Shown here: positions 14,693 through 15,227 of the stretch, one piece after another | How positions within the stretch are numbered: the first letter of the stretch is position 1 | Layout: every line of letters starts with the position of its first letter | Translations under genes and position numbers: made by a program | Notes under the pieces: generated by a model | The model's database searches: none | What the model was told of the DNA's origin: nothing | The model's input: the letters and a program-made list of their open reading frames with translations, nothing else | Assembly: GCA_013054445.1 (NCBI GenBank) | Contig: JAAMPI010001379.1 | Coordinates: 1-15,227 of the forward strand | Reading direction: 5' to 3' | Origin: Cudoniella acicularis | Lineage: Eukaryota > Ascomycota > Leotiomycetes > Helotiales > Helotiaceae | Length of the DNA: 15,227 nt

Positions 14693-15149
14693 AAATAATC
14701 AGGTATTTAGATTTGATTAGATTAGAGTAGTAATCTGATTAGTAATCTGATTAGTTAATGTACTTGATAAGTAAGCGGATCAGACAAGTGTCTAGATCAG
14801 GACCCTGTCGCCACCACTTGGTTCAACACTTTAAACTAATATAACTCAACAACCAGTAGTCTAAATAGCTCAAAGCGAGGGTCGGATTATACTAGCGCTT
14901 CGGGCTTATCAACAGGGCAAAATTCCAAGCTTACGGGCTGCCGCACACACGTAAGATGTTCTATACACAACCCTAAACTAGCGGAATCAAGAAACCCTCT
15001 CTCGATCCGATTCTATCTCTCCTAACCTAAAACTCACTCAAACTAAAAAGCTATACTTATTAAATAGATATTATCTACAAATACACGTAGTATACCCCCT
15101 ATAAAGGTCCTTATCTATTAAATAGCTAAAATACTCCTGTGATGTGGTT
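14693..15149. repeat. AT-rich repeat-derived region abutting the truncated ALDH
   Basis: The ALDH reading stops at about 14692 and the sequence becomes AT-rich. At its start lies an exact tandem duplication of the 12-mer TAATCTGATTAG (14731-14742 and 14743-14754), preceded by related TTGATTAG/ATTAGAG words. The remainder (to about 15149) has no recognisable gene. It may be the terminal repeat or body of a transposon that removed the 5' end of the ALDH; TG...CA ends and a target-site duplication could not be identified. Confidence 0.5.
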
Positions 15150-15156
15150 CGCTTAC

Positions 15157-15227
15157 CTGCCAGGTGGCGCCCGTCACGTAGCTTGGATGGTCGTCGGATG
15201 TCCGGAATAATGTCGGTAGCAAACCTC
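15157..15227 (-). CDS. Coding-like fragment at right edge, possibly a gene end
   Basis: Read on minus from the window edge, one frame gives LLPTLFRTSDDHPSYVTGAT then WQ, directly followed by GTAAGC, a good donor site (15151-15156). Composition is far more GC-rich than the adjoining repeat. The SDD...SYVTGATW segment is reminiscent of the C-terminal part of short-chain dehydrogenases (..SDxxSYVTGA.. before VDGG), but it is only 23 residues and the expected continuation is not seen before AT-rich repeat begins. It could be an interrupted gene or a fragment of a mobile element. Confidence 0.25.

Overview
The window looks like a TE-rich, accessory-type stretch of a filamentous ascomycete (Pezizomycotina) genome. 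The evidence is a large HET-domain (heterokaryon incompatibility) gene, short 46-55 nt spliceosomal introns with fungal-type signals, AT-rich spacers, and transposon relics whose damage is almost entirely C:G to T:A at CpA/TpG sites (TGG to TAG, CAG to TAG, CCA to CTA). That damage is the signature of repeat-induced point mutation (RIP). A class- or genus-level assignment is not possible from the sequence alone.

Layout, left to right. (1) 1-304: 3' end of an unidentified ORF cut by the window edge. (2) 305-1928: AT-rich spacer with a RIP-degraded MADS-box-like relic (944-1210) and a compact nest of inverted repeats around an AACCTC core (1442-1526). (3) 1929-3956: intact single-exon HET-domain protein, 675 aa. 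(4) 3957-7008: spacer and TE graveyard, with LTR copy A (4847-5185), the N-terminal half of a Tc1/mariner transposase relic on the minus strand (5186-5658), and a 176-bp solo LTR (copy C, 5659-5834) with a perfect CGTAC target-site duplication. (5) 7009-9318: intact single-exon 769-aa protein of unknown function. (6) 9319-12111: second TE graveyard. It holds the C-terminal part of a Tc1/mariner relic (minus, 10137-10405), LTR copy B in inverted orientation to A (10406-10753), and a second, different Tc1/mariner relic on plus (10755-11513). A perfect 22-bp palindrome (11955-11976) follows in the spacer before the next gene. (7) 12112-12974: three-exon gene for a 253-aa protein with two WY-x2-[DE]-H half-domains, resembling EthD/dimeric alpha-beta barrel proteins. 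(8) 13330-14692, minus: an aldehyde dehydrogenase (ALDH) gene, convergent with the previous one, broken by loss of its 5' end, a 2-nt frameshift and an in-frame TGA. (9) 14693-15227: AT-rich repeat and, at the right edge, a short coding-like fragment on minus.

How it fits together. The two large intact ORFs (HET and the 769-aa protein) sit as islands in RIP-degraded repeats, a setting typical of rapidly evolving accessory genes; HET proteins trigger non-self recognition and cell death in fungi. The EthD-like gene and the ALDH look like leftovers of a small metabolic group that repeats have invaded. The most informative structural point is the LTR A/B pair. Both copies end exactly at their TG...CA termini, both abut Tc1/mariner relics, and neither has a clear target-site duplication. 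Copy B joins halves of two different transposases in opposite orientation, which points to recombination between dispersed LTR copies rather than simple insertion.
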